Source of the DNA: Micropterix aruncella
Taxonomy: Eukaryota; Arthropoda; Insecta; Lepidoptera; Micropterigidae
Direction: 5' to 3'
DNA: 64,000 nt
Assembly (NCBI GenBank): GCA_944548615.1
Contig: OX155963.1
Location: 14,758,565-14,822,564, forward strand
Below, in pieces: positions 44,403-56,740 of this stretch. Position numbers and translations under genes: made by a program. Below the pieces are notes generated by a model. It saw only the letters and a list, made by a program, of their open reading frames with translations. It did not search any database and was not told the DNA's origin. Each line of letters begins with the position of its first letter. The first letter of the stretch is position 1.

Positions 44403-44749
44403 TCAAATTGGAGCTAGCTGAGGAGTGAAGAAATACACTTTATTTGGGCAAAGGTCGTTTGTAGGTGATGAATTACATAGTTAGTCCTTTCCGCCAATAT
44501 TGCTGATCTTTGTTGTTTACTTCGAGAACGCTTCTATAATGCCCTAAAGAAAAATATTAAGGCTTGTTTCACGAACAACTGATGAATATCTAGAACTGTT
44601 GATTAACTGAATAGTAGATTAGAGTCATATCGGGTATGTTTCTTGTAAGTAAACCTCAATAACAATTTCTGGGCTTTAACTAGTGGTTCGAGTAGTTGTT
44701 TCGTACAGGCTCCCCTTGCACATAAAACCATGCACCCGTGTTATAACAA
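44403..44749. other. No gene recognised
   Basis: No supported feature. Confidence 0.3.
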
Positions 44750-44985
44750 GTGACCCCTCACATGTGAGACGTCCAATAATGGATGCCTATGGCAAAATGT
44801 ATACAAAATGTATATAAATTTATATAAATGTAAATATAAATGTAAATGTGCGCCGATCTATAGTAATGCTATAGCTCTATAGTAAACCCCGATCTATGTA
44901 AATGTAAATGTAAATGTAAATATATATTTAAATACATTTCGCCGTAGGCAAACCCGAGCTAATCGCCAGTCATCCTCAGGGTTTA
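44750..44985. mobile_element. MITE-like repeat with GTAAAT tracts, copy 2
   Basis: Very similar to 14860-15085. Inner ends GCCTATGGCAAAATGTAT and ATACATTTCGCCGTAGGC are inverted copies. TGTAAATGTAAATGTAAATG tract inside. No ORF. Confidence 0.65.
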
Positions 44986-45364
44986 TTATTTATAACGTTG
45001 TCCTTTGTCATTGTAATCTGTAACATAATATTTATGATTTTTATATTTGTTAGGTTTTGTATTTAAACATCTTTGAAACCAGTTTATTTTGATTGAATAA
45101 CGAATTTGAATTCAAATGTATTACCAGAAAATTCGTTAGTAATTTAATTTTTGTTAAGTAAATTATTATATTTTTGTGTCGTACTCCTGGTACGTAAATT
45201 CTTTCACTGTCATGAATGTTGGCTGTCTAAAATTGTATCTTAAATAATAATCCAGCTGTTGCATAATCTTCAATGTGCAATCGAGAATGTATTCATTCTT
45301 TTTGCGTGAGCCTTTTAATTAGGTGTTGGTTTGCGGTGGTTACATGATACTATTGTTTATTATA
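44986..45364. other. No gene recognised
   Basis: AT-rich, nothing supported. Confidence 0.3.
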
Positions 45365-45515
45365 AATAAGATAAAAAACTAATTTACCGCGTGAATGTTG
45401 TAGCATCCGACGTTTCGGTCGCCGAAACGTTGGGTGCTACAACATTCACGCAATAAATTAGTTTTTTATCTTATAATGTCAAACAACCGCTATAGTCTTC
45501 GATTTCATACCATTT
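45365..45515. mobile_element. GTTTGTAGCACC foldback element, nearly palindromic copy
   Basis: AAGATAAAAAACTAATTTAC, CGCGTGAATGTTGTAGCATC and CGACGTTTCGG are followed, after two bases, by CCGAAACGTTGGGTGCTAC, AACATTCACGCAATAAATTA and GTTTTTTATCTTA. It is a hairpin of about 55-bp arms with almost no loop. The right flank TCAAACAACCGCTATAGTCTT matches 14056. Confidence 0.8.
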
Positions 45516-48500
45516 TTTTTAAATGTATTTTATTTTATTTAAAACACACAGCGTATACATAACATATAAGCCCAATATATAAAGGTGGCAAAACCAATTA
45601 TTTAAATTATTTGCGATATAAGCATTCCAAATATGATAAACATTCAATACAAAGAAAACAAAAACGAAATTTAAATTAAGAGTAAAATCGCTATGTGTGA
45701 GATTATGGGTTTTGGTATGTGTTTGTGTGATGGATAGCGTGTATAAGTGTGTGTTTGTGTGTGTGTGTGTGTGTATATATCTCTAGTCCTTATGTGCATT
45801 GGAGTGCTTGTATGGGCATATGGAAACGCGGGATGCTAACTGAATCTGATCTGATCGTCAGCTTTTACTTAACTCTCCTTTCGAGTAGCGGCATAATTTC
45901 ATGGCAGACCGCGGCTATTTATTGGAATTTCTTGCAAAATCGCCGCGCTCGACAAAAAGTACTATAACTATGTAACTACTATAGCAATCATAAAAAGAAT
46001 AACTGTGCGATGATCGCATTAAAATTTAATATCTAGAATATTTAAATCTCATTTTGTGAAACAATTAGATAATTATGAATAAATATGAGAATTTCGAAAA
46101 AGTGAAAAAAAACTCGGCATTTCTAACTTGTACTTGTATTAAGGAAAAATACGGAAATCTATTTAGAAATTGTAAATACTATCATGAGCTATATTAAATT
46201 CTCTATCAAAAGTAATGTTTCGCTTTGCTTATTTACATACAAAAATATTTAGATATTAGCTCATAAAAACTAATAAAAATGTTGATTATTTCTCGAAAAA
46301 AAAAAAATTATGTTTGACAATGGAATTTTACCAGAAATATCCGCGAAATGACACGCAAAATTATTCTAGAGGCCTTCTATGTATCTATAGTAATAATGAG
46401 ATATATGGTATGGATTTTAGGATGCGTTTGAATTAGAAAATAATATTACTGTTCGCTTCGGGAGCAAGCTGCCAATATTGGTCATTACGTGGTCAACGGT
46501 GTTCTGATGTGCAACCAAATTTGGTCGTTACGTAGCCGAAGGCAAAGGATCGACTATTTGGGGCCTTAGGTGGTTAAATATGTCAATATCACTAAAGCCT
46601 ACATTGTATGCATGCAAAACACGAGGCAATAACGAATTGGAACCATATTTTAGACTAAAGCCTTATCGAAGGAAAAATAAATCATAGTACATAGTTTAAT
46701 TATTTTCTGATAAATCTTCACAGATTATTGAACAAAATAACATTATATAAAACCAAGACAACGGCTAAAGAATAAAAAAAAACTGGAGGAATTCACGTTA
46801 TCTAACTAATGTCGCAACTCGCACTTGTGAATAAAATTTAAATACGTTTAAAAATAAGTAATAATTTCTTATAGCTGAAAGCCACGTTCTTAAGGACCAG
46901 TACCAGGACCGAAAAGGCTAAACCAATATCTTAATTGTACGTAAGTACAACCTCGTTAAAATACTTTTCTGCTGAATTATTTAGAGCGTGGGCTTGCTAA
47001 AGCGTCCAATTAGTATGTGATGTACTCAACGTTGACGCACACCGCTCTCAAGTTGAAATTTATGTTTGAATTTTCTTTTATAAGCGGCATCTCATTAACT
47101 AATTGTACGCCAAAGCGGAAATAACACGGAAGTTTACACTTTTTGCGAAACATTTATATTGCGCGGTACCAGAGGGGGAGGGACAAAATGAAGAAGCCTT
47201 ATTAAAATGTTTATAAAACTGCGACATCTTGGAACCGTTAAATTTGAAAAGGGGTGAAACTGCTACGTTAAGAGGCCGTGGCGGCCATGGCAGCCAAAAG
47301 CTATATGAAGATAATTTTGTCTTAAGTTATTTTATTATTGTAATCTATTTTTTAATTTATAAGAAACTATTCATTTGATAATTCATTATATTATAATTGA
47401 AAATTCAAATCGACTATATTAGACGACGCGCGAAGCCGAAATCGTCATTCGTAATTGGCCACTGCCAACGGTGGGACGTATTCCCTTATCGCCGCGGTAT
47501 ACCTATACATCTTTATGTATATAACGAAAGCGCGCGGACGCGTGATATTGCAAAAATACCGAAATTTTTAGTCGCGTCAACTCGGAAGGGAGCCTTAAGC
47601 TATGTTGTCTCAGAAAAAAACTATATTGTCGAATGTCGGTACTGATAGTGTGTCATGTGTTTGCCATTGACTTAACCCTCTGACGTCCTGCTATTCTGAG
47701 GAGTCTGATTCTTTTACCTAATCCCAATCGCTAGTCAAGAATTTTTCAAACCTCGGAATTATAATTGTTATCAAATCGTGATCAATTTTGTACATGTTCC
47801 ATGTGGAATGCATCTTAGTTCACATAAAATTTTCGAAAAAATTTCAATAGTTGGGAAGAGGGGAGGGAGGCGCTTTTGTTGCATTTTCCCTGAAAGCCAA
47901 AAATCAACGAGGCACCTGTGAGTAAATAGTGACGTATTGATTTAAGTATTACTTAGAAATGCCAGTAATAAAATAAAAAATAAAACAAGTTTCTTTATCA
48001 GATATATATAATTAAAACTACGTCGTCGTAAGGAAAAAAAACTGTTAGAATTGTAAGTATTATCTGGCCACCTTATCTGTTGATAACCGATGCCATGTCT
48101 GTATGACGAACAGAGTATTTATCCAAGTTGTCTTGATACCTCTACGTTAGCCGAGAGTTGATAAAACACCATATTAATAATTAAACCATATGATTATTGT
48201 TACATGTTAATTTAGAGAGATGACTTACCATTACAGAGGATATGACAAAAGTGATCGAAGTAAAATAATTAATTACATTGAGCTCTTTATTTACTCGTAA
48301 ACAATTTGAACTAAACCAGATAGTGGACCTAAAATACCCCAATAAAATACTGATAAAAATGAAAGACGCGTGAAAGATATGAATTGAAGGATTATTTGAA
48401 TTATTTTAGTCATTACTGTATTAATACAAAATTGCATTTTATACTGAGAATTATACATTGTCATTTAATATTCTTTGCATAGTTGCTAAGTCCCAATAGA

Positions 48501-48615
48501 ATAAACTACATTTCTTCAAAATTATGACCCATAACAAAAAGTAGGTAAAAATTAGGTGGTACGTAGCAAGCGAGCGAAGAATAAATTTCAAGTGGAGCTA
48601 CTGTAATTCCGGATA
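45516..48615. other. About 3.1 kb with no gene recognised
   Basis: AT-rich. A GT microsatellite lies at about 45749-45776. ORFs at 45749-45967 and 47397-47645 have no recognisable motif. 46440-46570 and 47420-47600 are slightly GC-richer. I see no splice, promoter or repeat structure I can support. Confidence 0.35.
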
Positions 48616-49199
48616 TCTATATATATATATATAAAACAAAATCGGGTTTGTTCGAACACTTGTAACTCGAGAACGGCTGGGCCGATTTTCATGGTTTTTG
48701 ATTTGTAGTATTTGTCTCCGTCCCGAATAGCAGAATATCTATTAAAAACGAAAATTGGAAAGTTGGCGAAAAATTAAAATAAAAGAAAAACATTTTCCCA
48801 CTCAAAATGTAAATCCGTGTTTTTCTCATGGTCAGTTGTACGTGGCATGTTCACGTGTCGGCAAATCATCCGCTTTATTTGTTCTTGCGCCTGATAAAAA
48901 AAAAACAAAAAATGTCGTATATTACAAGGTGCTTCAATGAAGAGAATTAAACTGAGTGCATCCCATGCTGCACAATATGTAAATAGTTTAATCCAATCAT
49001 GTCTTGCTGACACCCGATTAATATACTTAATTTTTGTACTTTTATATTTTTTTTGTGTTATTATCTTAATAAAGTAGTGAATTTAATATTTATTTTGTAT
49101 TCATTGTATTACTTTCATAAATCATAAATTAAGTTCAGCTAATCTGTAACACGACATTCATTGACAGTTAGGCGGTACGAAGTTCGCAGGGTCAGCTAG
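48616..49199 (+). mobile_element. Internally deleted Helitron, 584 bp, keeping the helicase C-terminus
   Basis: Begins TCTATATATATATATAAAAC and ends GGCGGTACGAAGTTCGCAGG, GTCAG and CTAG with host T. The 5' part carries CTCGAGAACGGCTGGGCCG and CGTCCCGAATAGCAGAAT, shared with the Helitron at 49363. The 3' half retains the end of the Rep/helicase gene (48806-48940). This makes it a deletion derivative of an autonomous Helitron, linking these termini to their enzyme. Confidence 0.85.
48755..48940 (+). pseudogene. Helitron Rep/helicase, C-terminal remnant
   Basis: 61 codons are open from an ATG that is probably not native. Residues 18-61 read NVNPCFSHGQLYVACSRVG, then LFVLAPDKK and TKNVVYYKVLQ with a stop. 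These are the last helicase motif (VACSR, equivalent to motif VI of Pif1-like superfamily 1 helicases) and the conserved tail of Helitron transposases. The full protein has an N-terminal HUH Rep nickase and a Pif1-type helicase, normally well over 1,000 residues, and drives rolling-circle transposition. About 95% is missing. Residues 1-17 derive from sequence joined by the internal deletion. It is non-functional. Confidence 0.85.
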
Positions 49200-49362
49200 T
49201 GTTAAATAATTCTAATTGGCCGCTAAGTAACCTGAAAATGTGTATTTAATATTAATATATCAAAATATTTTCTATTCTTTACAACTATATTTCATAACCT
49301 ATGCAAGTAATATGTTTTTCTATCATATTTCTATTTATCTAATTTTGTATATTATATATTTA

Positions 49363-49798
49363 CTAGCTGCGCCCCGCGGTTTCACCCGCGTGCTGATGGA
49401 AAATTGTATAATGATGATAGAAAGTATTTTATATTATCGTCAATTTTTCAATGTTTTTATATTATTCTGCTATTCGGGACGAAGACAAATCCAACAAATT
49501 AAAAATCATGAAAATCGGTCCATCCGTTCTCCAGTTATAAGTGTTCAAAGAACTATACCATTATCAACTCCAACGGTTTTTGCGGCGCACGCCAGAATAG
49601 CTCGCAGATGGCAAATTTTCTCCCTACTTACTTGACACTTATCGTTATATTTTAGATAATTCACGCTGTATCTTCCGATGTGTAAGCTATATTATTGTAA
49701 AGTTTCATCAAAATACATTTAGTAGTTTTTGCGTGAAAGAGTAACAAACATCCATACATACATTCTTACAAACTTTCGCGTTTATAATATTAGTAGGA
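49363..49798 (-). mobile_element. Non-autonomous Helitron, 436 bp
   Basis: Minus strand: start TCCTACTAATATTATAAACG, end GCGGGTGAAACCGCGGGGCG-CAG-CTAG, flanks A and T. Same family as 10989 and 40273 but about 220 bp longer. The extra part includes a module (49474-49555) shared, in the same relative orientation, with the Helitron at 48616. Confidence 0.85.
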
Positions 49799-50284
49799 TG
49801 AATGTAGCTACCGGTCATAACAGTAAGTATTGTGTAGTGTATATATGTAAGTATGCATTGCTGTGGACATATTTCATTCCCTCACTGGTTCCTCCCTTTC
49901 TATCCTACTACCAGTTTCTTTATTATATTTTTTAGAATATTTATTATTAAATATGTTTGCCTAGTTGTTGTTGTACACAGTTTTTATATGATATTAAAAT
50001 TACCTTTTATTATAAAGCGCAGATACTAACAAGTAAAATTATTTTGAAAATACTGCACCTAACGTGTCGCCACATGCATCGCCGCGTATCGCCACTGAAG
50101 TCTCCGCTATCAGTTAAAGATCTTATTTTCTTCAATATCGCACCTAAAAGGTGAAATTACTCTAACTAAGCACTCTATTGTCAGATGCACAAAACGAACG
50201 GACACTCTATTAGTTGAAATTCAAAATACAGCATCAATTTTAGCAGCCAAAATCTGTCAATTTCATAGTTGGTGATCTTCATAG
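49799..50284. other. No gene recognised
   Basis: No supported feature. Confidence 0.3.
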
Positions 50285-50905
50285 TTCTGTTCCGGGTGGT
50301 CACACTCACGGGTCAACACCCATCCGACGGCCTCCAAGCATAAAGCGCGAGCCTGGGTAGGACTCTGGCCATAGGGTTCGATTCCCCTAGGAATCAACCT
50401 TCTGGAGCTCCTGGACGGTCTGCGCGCCGTGCAGCATAAGCCAATCGATTGCCCACTCTAACAGTCGGGGAGGTCTGAAAGTAGGTACTATAGAGCGGGG
50501 GTGGTTGCGGAACTTACGACGACTGTTCTTGAAACGACCATCGGCTACCCGATCCTGGGTGAACAGCCGGGCAAAGGATGCCGTGGTCCGCGATAGATTC
50601 GGTATACACCGTTTCACCGCTTCGTAAGGGAGAGGACCGTGCAAGCGACCTCGAACTCGTAACCAATCGAGAGACTGGAGTAATCTGGTCGCAATTGGAA
50701 GTAAGGGCGTGAGTGTAAGCCCGCTGGGTAACACTCCTGGCTATCTCGCGGTTAAGGCGTTGGCCTCTTACGGGTATGTGGCGGAGCTTGACGGTGGACT
50801 GTTTTGTCCAAGTCTTCTGCGCTCACTCCAGGGAGATATACGACTAATCGTTAAAACTTCCTGAGGTGACGGGTTCGCCCGTTGTAGTTGACAACTCTAG
50901 TTGTC
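50285..50905 (+). repeat. Family G dispersed repeat copy
   Basis: Collinear with 38030-38665, from GTCACACTCACGGGTCAACA through GGAGCTCCTGGACGGTC, AACGACCATCGGCTACCC and GGTTAAGGCGTTGGCCTC to TGACGGGTTCGCCCGTTGTA. Differences are scattered substitutions and small indels. Confidence 0.85.
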
Positions 50906-51856
50906 AATTTCATAATATTGGCGCAAGCGCTCGAGCTATTTTAAACTGCCGTGATATGGTAAAAAAATCTAGCCAAAAACAGACTTTAGAGTTCTCAAAT
51001 ATGTTCAAAAAAGGTTTCCTGTTGATATACAATAAACAAAATTTTATTTTAAACCTTTTAGTTATAATAATTTATTAAAATAGAAACAGATAGCTTTCCT
51101 CGACTTGGAGGATGGTTAGTCCGATAGATATTTGTGATGACTTCTAAGTAGCGAAGGTTTGGAAGACAAATTCCTACACTATGTACTCCAATCTACACGA
51201 TAGTGCGTTGTAATCCGGCTGCGTAATCAATTTCAATTAGTTTTCGCTAATCCGCTAATTCGTGAATGGAGGCATGCTAACATAATTAAGTGTCGCGTAT
51301 TTGCCCTCGCCATATAGGCAGGGTGTTCAGAAACAGCGCGAACGCTAATCCGTGAAATAACCTGTATAATAGGTGTCTTCGCAGGGGTGAGGGTAACTTC
51401 ATTACGGCTATATCGAATGTATATATGTGCATGCATATACGTACGTCATACGTACGCATCTACTGGTTGCGTTTACGTACAAATGTTTCATTAGGCATCT
51501 CGTCGCCCGTGACGCCTCCTATGTCATCTCTTGATATGTCAATTACGAAACAATCAGCGCCTTATGAATATCTCCGGATGGTTATGGAAATGGCGGTTGC
51601 TGAATACGGAAACGTGTGTTAGTTAGGTAAACTATCTCTAGAATATGCGAATGCGGGTTTGATGTAATGATAATACATCAAAGTCCAAGTAGTAAATGGT
51701 GTACCTACAATAACATATACGAAGAACCGTGTATTTAGGGGCAGGGATGTGCTAAATAAGGAAATTTTCATCTTAAATTATGTACTTTCAAAAATATACT
51801 AAAAAAAATATTTTTCTTTCAAATGGGACAATGCATTTCAAAACAACCAGAAAACG
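50906..51856. other. No gene recognised
   Basis: GCAGGGTGTTCAGAAAC near 51318 recalls transposon text but has no partner here. Short ORFs have no motif. Confidence 0.3.
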
Positions 51857-52800
51857 TTGCTAATTTTTTTTTTATTTCCCTGGATTTTTGTCATGTGTTC
51901 CCTAGGTAACAAAACACTCTTCGTTTTTTATACAAGCCGTAGGTTTTTATGGCAGCCATTTTAAAATGGCGGTTGGGAAAATTTATGAAAAACCTGGTTT
52001 GCGGAGAGTATAATTGCTAATATATTTAAAACGATATCAAAATAATTGAAATACCAATATGTTTAGTAGAAATATTTGGTCATTTGTATATTAGGATTTA
52101 AACTATTACAATTGTAATAATTTCAAGGCCTTGTTTACTAACTTAGCACTGAACATCTAGAATAGTAGCGTTTTTACTAAAATTCACTGCTCTATTACTC
52201 TAAATGCAGTTGAGTCTCTGTCATATTTTTATGTAAGATATTCATATAAAAGAACATTCTGTACAATTTTCTATCGCTTTCATTGAGTCCCTTTTTAGGT
52301 ATTGCCCTGATAAAATTGACGTTTTTGTTTTCGGCCAGTTTTGAAAAGTTCTATAAAAAAGTAGTACATTGTCAGGACTAAAACTTCTACTGCAGGTTGT
52401 TAAGTAAATATTAAATACAAAAATAAATTATCAAATGGTCTATTTTCCACATTAAAATAAATGGTCGTAAAAAACAAATAGATATTTTTTTTTCGAGTTT
52501 TAACAGAAGAGACTGATTTCATGTATAATACAATAACTAAAAGAATATTTTCCTAAAATTCACTTTATACTAAACATACTGGTTATTGAATTATTTAAAT
52601 ATTTTATAAATAGATTAACAATTAAACTTTCCGTAGACCACGTTTTTCATAAAAAAAAATGCCCAACAGCAATTTTAAAACGGATGCCAGAAAAATAAAT
52701 AGTGGCTTATAAAAAAAACGAAGAGATGTTTGTCACTATCTACCTATAGGGAACATACAATAAAATCCAGGGAAATAAAAAAAATAGCAAGAAATTTTAT
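51857..52800. mobile_element. Long inverted-repeat element, 0.94 kb with arms of about 240 bp
   Basis: The left arm (TTGCTAATTTTTTTTTTATTTCC-type end, CCTGGATTTTTGTCATGTG, CTCTTCGTTTTTTATACAAG, TTTATGAAAAACCTGG) is mirrored from 52800 down to about 52560 (CCTGGATTTTATTGTATG, CTCTTCGTTTTTTTTATAAG and TTTATGAAAAACGTGG on the minus strand). The pairing continues to CAATATGTTTAGTA / CAGTATGTTTAGTA. The centre (about 52100-52560) has no ORF. A TIR transposon derivative of unknown superfamily. Confidence 0.75.
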
Positions 52801-53548
52801 ATATATATTGCCTGATTTGAAATAGATTGACCCAAACGCATTTCGTCTAAGTTTATATACCTATGCCGAATGTCCCGATTCCATAACTGTATAGACAGAC
52901 ATTAGGCGGTGATAGCTTTTAGTATATAAAAAAGCTCTAAGCAAAAAAATATCGTTTTGTGTTATTTTTTCAATAAAAAATATAATAATTAAATAGTTTT
53001 TGCTATATATTTTTTTCGAGAGTTAAAGGTATTAAAGGTAAAAGAGATTTTTCCAAAAATCTAGTAAACCTCGAAAATTATGAGGTTTTTCAGAACACAT
53101 GTTTTGTTAATTAGGTCTTGACCAAAGATATCACTGCATAAAGTATGTCGGTCCAGTCCTGGGACTATCAGTTGTAGCGACTGTAATTTTCAGGTCCGGC
53201 TCGATTGCAGAATAATGTGAAAAGGATGATGGGTCATAAGAAAATCGAAACGTACATTTTCGGTTGCTGTCTGAATTACAAATCTTCTTCTTTTTTTATT
53301 TAATGGCTCCACCCAAAGGGAGTGATTTCTGCCAAGTATGCCCTTGAAATAGGAGGAAACTTATTTATGTTAGTGGACGTCACTGAAACAAGTAAAACAT
53401 CACTCCGTTGGGAACACAAAATCGAATAATAATTTAAGATATAGTGAAATATATATACGTTTAACACAAAAACTCTATGGAGGAACATTCAATAATTATT
53501 ATTAAAGGACATACTTGAGTTGAGTTTAATAAATTTACAGATGATTTT
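52801..53548. other. No gene recognised
   Basis: AT-rich; minus ORF 53300-53488 without motif. Confidence 0.3.
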
Positions 53549-53935
53549 TTAGACGTTGGGGGAGTTGAGAGATAATAAAAAGTCTATACTAATAGTGAGC
53601 TCAATTTTGAGATTTAAGAGGTCCGAAATGAAGTTAGGATAGTTATTAACAATGGGACAATTAAAGAAGAGATGGTCCAGAGTGCAAAACGCATGACCGC
53701 AGTCGCACTGAGGAGAAGGGAGGACATGTATACGGTTGAGGTGAGCGGGAGTGCAGCAATGACCGATGCGCATCCTGCAGAGGGGAGATATCCTTACGGG
53801 TGAAAGGTAGGTGGTGGAACCAGGGTTTGGTCCTTCTTTCTGTTTGTATTTGAGAGTATCTCTTACCTTTGACCAATGAGGACTCTTGCCACCTCCGGGC
53901 CCATTTGTTAGTGAGCTTTTTATCTATAGCAGTTA
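53549..53935 (-). pseudogene. LINE ORF2 C-terminus with CCHC knuckle (frameshifted)
   Basis: The 3'-most frame reads MRIGHCCTPAHLNRIHVLPS, then PQCDCGHAFCTLDHLFFNC, a C23-x-C25-x8-H34-x4-C39 knuckle in its 74 residues, and ISIDFLLSLNSPNV. The upstream frame carries WARRWQESSLVKGKRYSQIQ and KPWFHHLPFTRKDISPL, displaced by a frameshift near 53765. The order (W-rich linker, PWFxxLPFTRK, RxGHCCTPAHL, CxCG...LDHxFFxC) is the C-terminal end of I/Jockey-group ORF2 proteins as found in moths, following RT and often RNase H. It is not autonomous. Confidence 0.75.
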
Positions 53936-55374
53936 ATTACAAATATAAATAGCTGAGCACGGATCGTACGGGCGGGACATGGCGTCGTGCATCGTGGTCG
54001 AACAGACGGTTGGCCGCAAAGTTAACCGAGTACTCGGCGCATTTACCAGTCAACGAGATGTTAAAATGCCATCTAAAATGAAATTTCTCATTAAAAATCC
54101 ACGAAACACAATTTAGTCATTTAGAATATACCACGCATTAAGTAAAATAAGAAAAATATCAAAAATACTAATACATAGCTAGGATTATAAAGTACAAACA
54201 TAGTGATAATTGACATAATATCAAAGAAAAGTGGTCTACAATAACGATAAGTAAATACTTATTACAAATTCAAACAGTGATTACTTTTATATTAAAAAAA
54301 TAAACTATAAGCATTTATAACAATAATTAAAGCAATAAATAAGTACCTACTCTACAAACCTTTAGGTACCTACTTAACTTACATATGTTTAAGCATTATC
54401 TTAAGTTAGGTATAATCTCTATATTCGCACTTAATCAAAATTATTAACCGAGTATAAAGTATATAAACAATATATTAAAATCAATCAATCCTATAAATTC
54501 CTGGTCTTATATGAAATCATTCAATAATAAAACTAACAATACAATAGAACGGTTAATGTTAAATCATACTAAAAATATAGAACTGTAGGTAGGTAGAACT
54601 ATATGTAAAACATTCTCTACTTAAAATGTTGCAACCTAATAATAAAATGTTATTCAATATTAAATTCGTCAAATTTAGGTATATGAAATATCAAGAGCAA
54701 CCGCCAAAAACTCGGGCCAGACGCAAAATAGATCGGCATATACATATATTTTTAAAAAAAACCTCAAAAATGTGATTTAAAAACCATATTGACATCATTT
54801 TTTATTTCATCAAAGCCAATGTCATAACTCCTTTCGTAATTTTTCAATTTTTCCTATTAATTAGAATTTCTCATACATAATTTTTAAAATCTAATAAATA
54901 CACTAACAGTAAAAAGCATCACCCTGAAACAAAATAAATCAATAATATTATACATCTGTAAATCTTATTTTAATCTACTACTCAATTAGCTTTCATTATT
55001 ATTTATTAGGAATTATATATTAATCCAAAAAAAATTAAACCTATTGAAAACATGGTTTTAGGTAGATTATTTTTGTTTTCTTATATATTATATTTTATTT
55101 TTTTATTTTATTTATTAAGGTAAGTAACAGCATGAACTTATAATTAGATACATAATTCTTGAAAAAAACATGTTCTTATGCCGATTATAACTTACGCCGT
55201 TCGAAATTATTTGAAAAATATTTTACAAACTAAATTATGAAACAAAAAATACAATACAGCTGTAAATATTTAGTTAACCGCAAACACATAAATCATACTT
55301 ATAAAACATAAATTCTAAATAAATATGGGAATACATATATAGGTTATATTATATTTATACATACATATTACAAA
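53936..55374. other. About 1.4 kb AT-rich, no gene recognised
   Basis: A plus-strand ATG at 53981 opens 47 codons (MASCIVVEQTVGRKVNRVLG...) in a GC-richer patch, but there is no splice or homology support. The remainder is AT-rich. Confidence 0.3.
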
Positions 55375-55704
55375 TCAATAATTACTGGCAGTTGTCGCTG
55401 CAGCTTCAAGGGCGGTACGTACTGCCGATTTGAAGCTAATTTTGTTTCTACTATAAATGTCAAGCCCTGTAAATTTATCATTATACGTACGTGGAAATCG
55501 GTTAAGAATTGAATTGCGCGTGTAGTTAGAATGTCGTCTCGGGGGCTCGAATAACTGTGTGGATCGGGTTTTACGTTGCGGCACCTTCAGAGCGATGCTC
55601 GAAACTATGTATGGGCTATCCAGCGTCTCATTGACGATGTCATGTAGCGCAGTCATATCCGCAGCAGTTCGCCGGTCCTCAAACGACAGCATATTAAAAT
55701 GCAT
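55375..55704 (-). pseudogene. LINE ORF2 C-terminal fragment (second family)
   Basis: 109 codons read LSFEDRRTAADMTALHDIVN, ETLDSPYIVSSIALKVPQR, HSNYTRNSILNRFPRTYNDK and DIYSRNKISFKSAVRTAL. The pattern DRRxxxDxxxLhxixNxxxdsPxixxxixxxVPxR...NYxxNSixxRxPRxYN...FK is the typical terminal region of Jockey-like ORF2 from insects. The ATG is not native and RT is absent, so this is a 5'-truncated relic. It is open to its stop and thus fairly young. Confidence 0.75.
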
Positions 55705-56379
55705 ATTATATTAATTGCAGATATCGCACCTTCTTACTTAGTACTTTATGATTGTTAGCTAACTGTATTGATCAAGCTCACTGTTGAGCATGCCACAAAG
55801 TCTTGATTATTCGAACTTCGATAAGAATTAGCAACTAAGATTTCATTGAAAAGATTCGCACTAGAGAAGCAACGTATAGCACAATTTTATTATTATTATA
55901 TTATTATTATTATAAAAATACTTTATCATGAATTTCTTTTCAGATACAGATATAAAAACCACACATGTAACATTACATTTTCTTGCGTATGAAAGGACGT
56001 ATGCAACCTCTGCTAGGAAGCTTTTCATTAACATTTCCGCTCCGCGCGTCTTCGCCAACTACACCTACGAGGCTAGTAAACCGACCAAAATATATAACAG
56101 AGCAGCAATGGCCAACTATTTGATTAATAATATTTGACACGCGGTTAATGCTCGGACTAGCCCATAAATTCAGACGATCTAACAAGTTCAACTCAACAAA
56201 AATAAAATATTATAAATAAACAGATGTAACACATATAATATTGATGTGTATTAAGTATCAATAGAGGTGGCATAGCGATAGCCTCTTAAAACTTGAAATT
56301 TGCTGCCATTCAGTGGTAAGTAGGCGTTTTATTTAGAATCTCACTGCTCAACGAACAAACAAGTAAACAAAACAATATC
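55705..56379. other. No gene recognised
   Basis: ATT-rich microsatellite-like run near 55888-55912. Overlapping ORFs without motif. Confidence 0.3.
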
Positions 56380-56720
56380 GGCTAGCCGATTACGGGTGAA
56401 CAGGCGGGCAAAGGATGTCGTGGTCCGCGATTCGGTTGACACTGTTTCACCGCTACGTAAGGGAGAGGACCTCGAACTCGTAACCAGTCGTGAGACCGGA
56501 GTAATCTGGTCGCAACTGAAAATAAGGGCGCGAGTGTCAGTCCGCTAAGTAACATACCTGGCTATCTCGCGGATAAGGCGTTGGCCTCTTACGGGCATGT
56601 GGCGGAGCTTGACGGTGGACTGTTTAGTCTTAAGTCTTCTGCGCTCACCTCACGGGAGATAAATTTAGTTAAACATCCTGAGGTGACGGGTTCGCCCGTT
56701 GTAGTTGACAGCTCTAGTTG
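56380..56720 (+). repeat. Family G dispersed repeat, 5'-truncated copy
   Basis: Starts in GGCTAGCCGATTACGGGTGA and continues GGATGTCGTGGTCCGCGATT, CGTAACCAGTCGTGAGACC, CGCGGATAAGGCGTTGGCC and GTGGCGGAGCTTGACGGTG to GACGGGTTCGCCCGTTGTAG. Confidence 0.8.
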
Positions 56721-56740
56721 TCCGTTTGTTTATGTGCATG

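Noticed and set aside
45516..48615. Possible host gene in the 3.1-kb repeat-poor stretch
   Set aside because: No ORF above about 80 codons with recognisable content and no paired splice sites; the absence of repeats alone is not evidence of a gene.
53981..54115. 47-codon ORF starting ACATGG in a GC-richer patch (MASCIVVEQTVG...)
   Set aside because: Good start context but no homology, no splice donor and no neighbouring exon.
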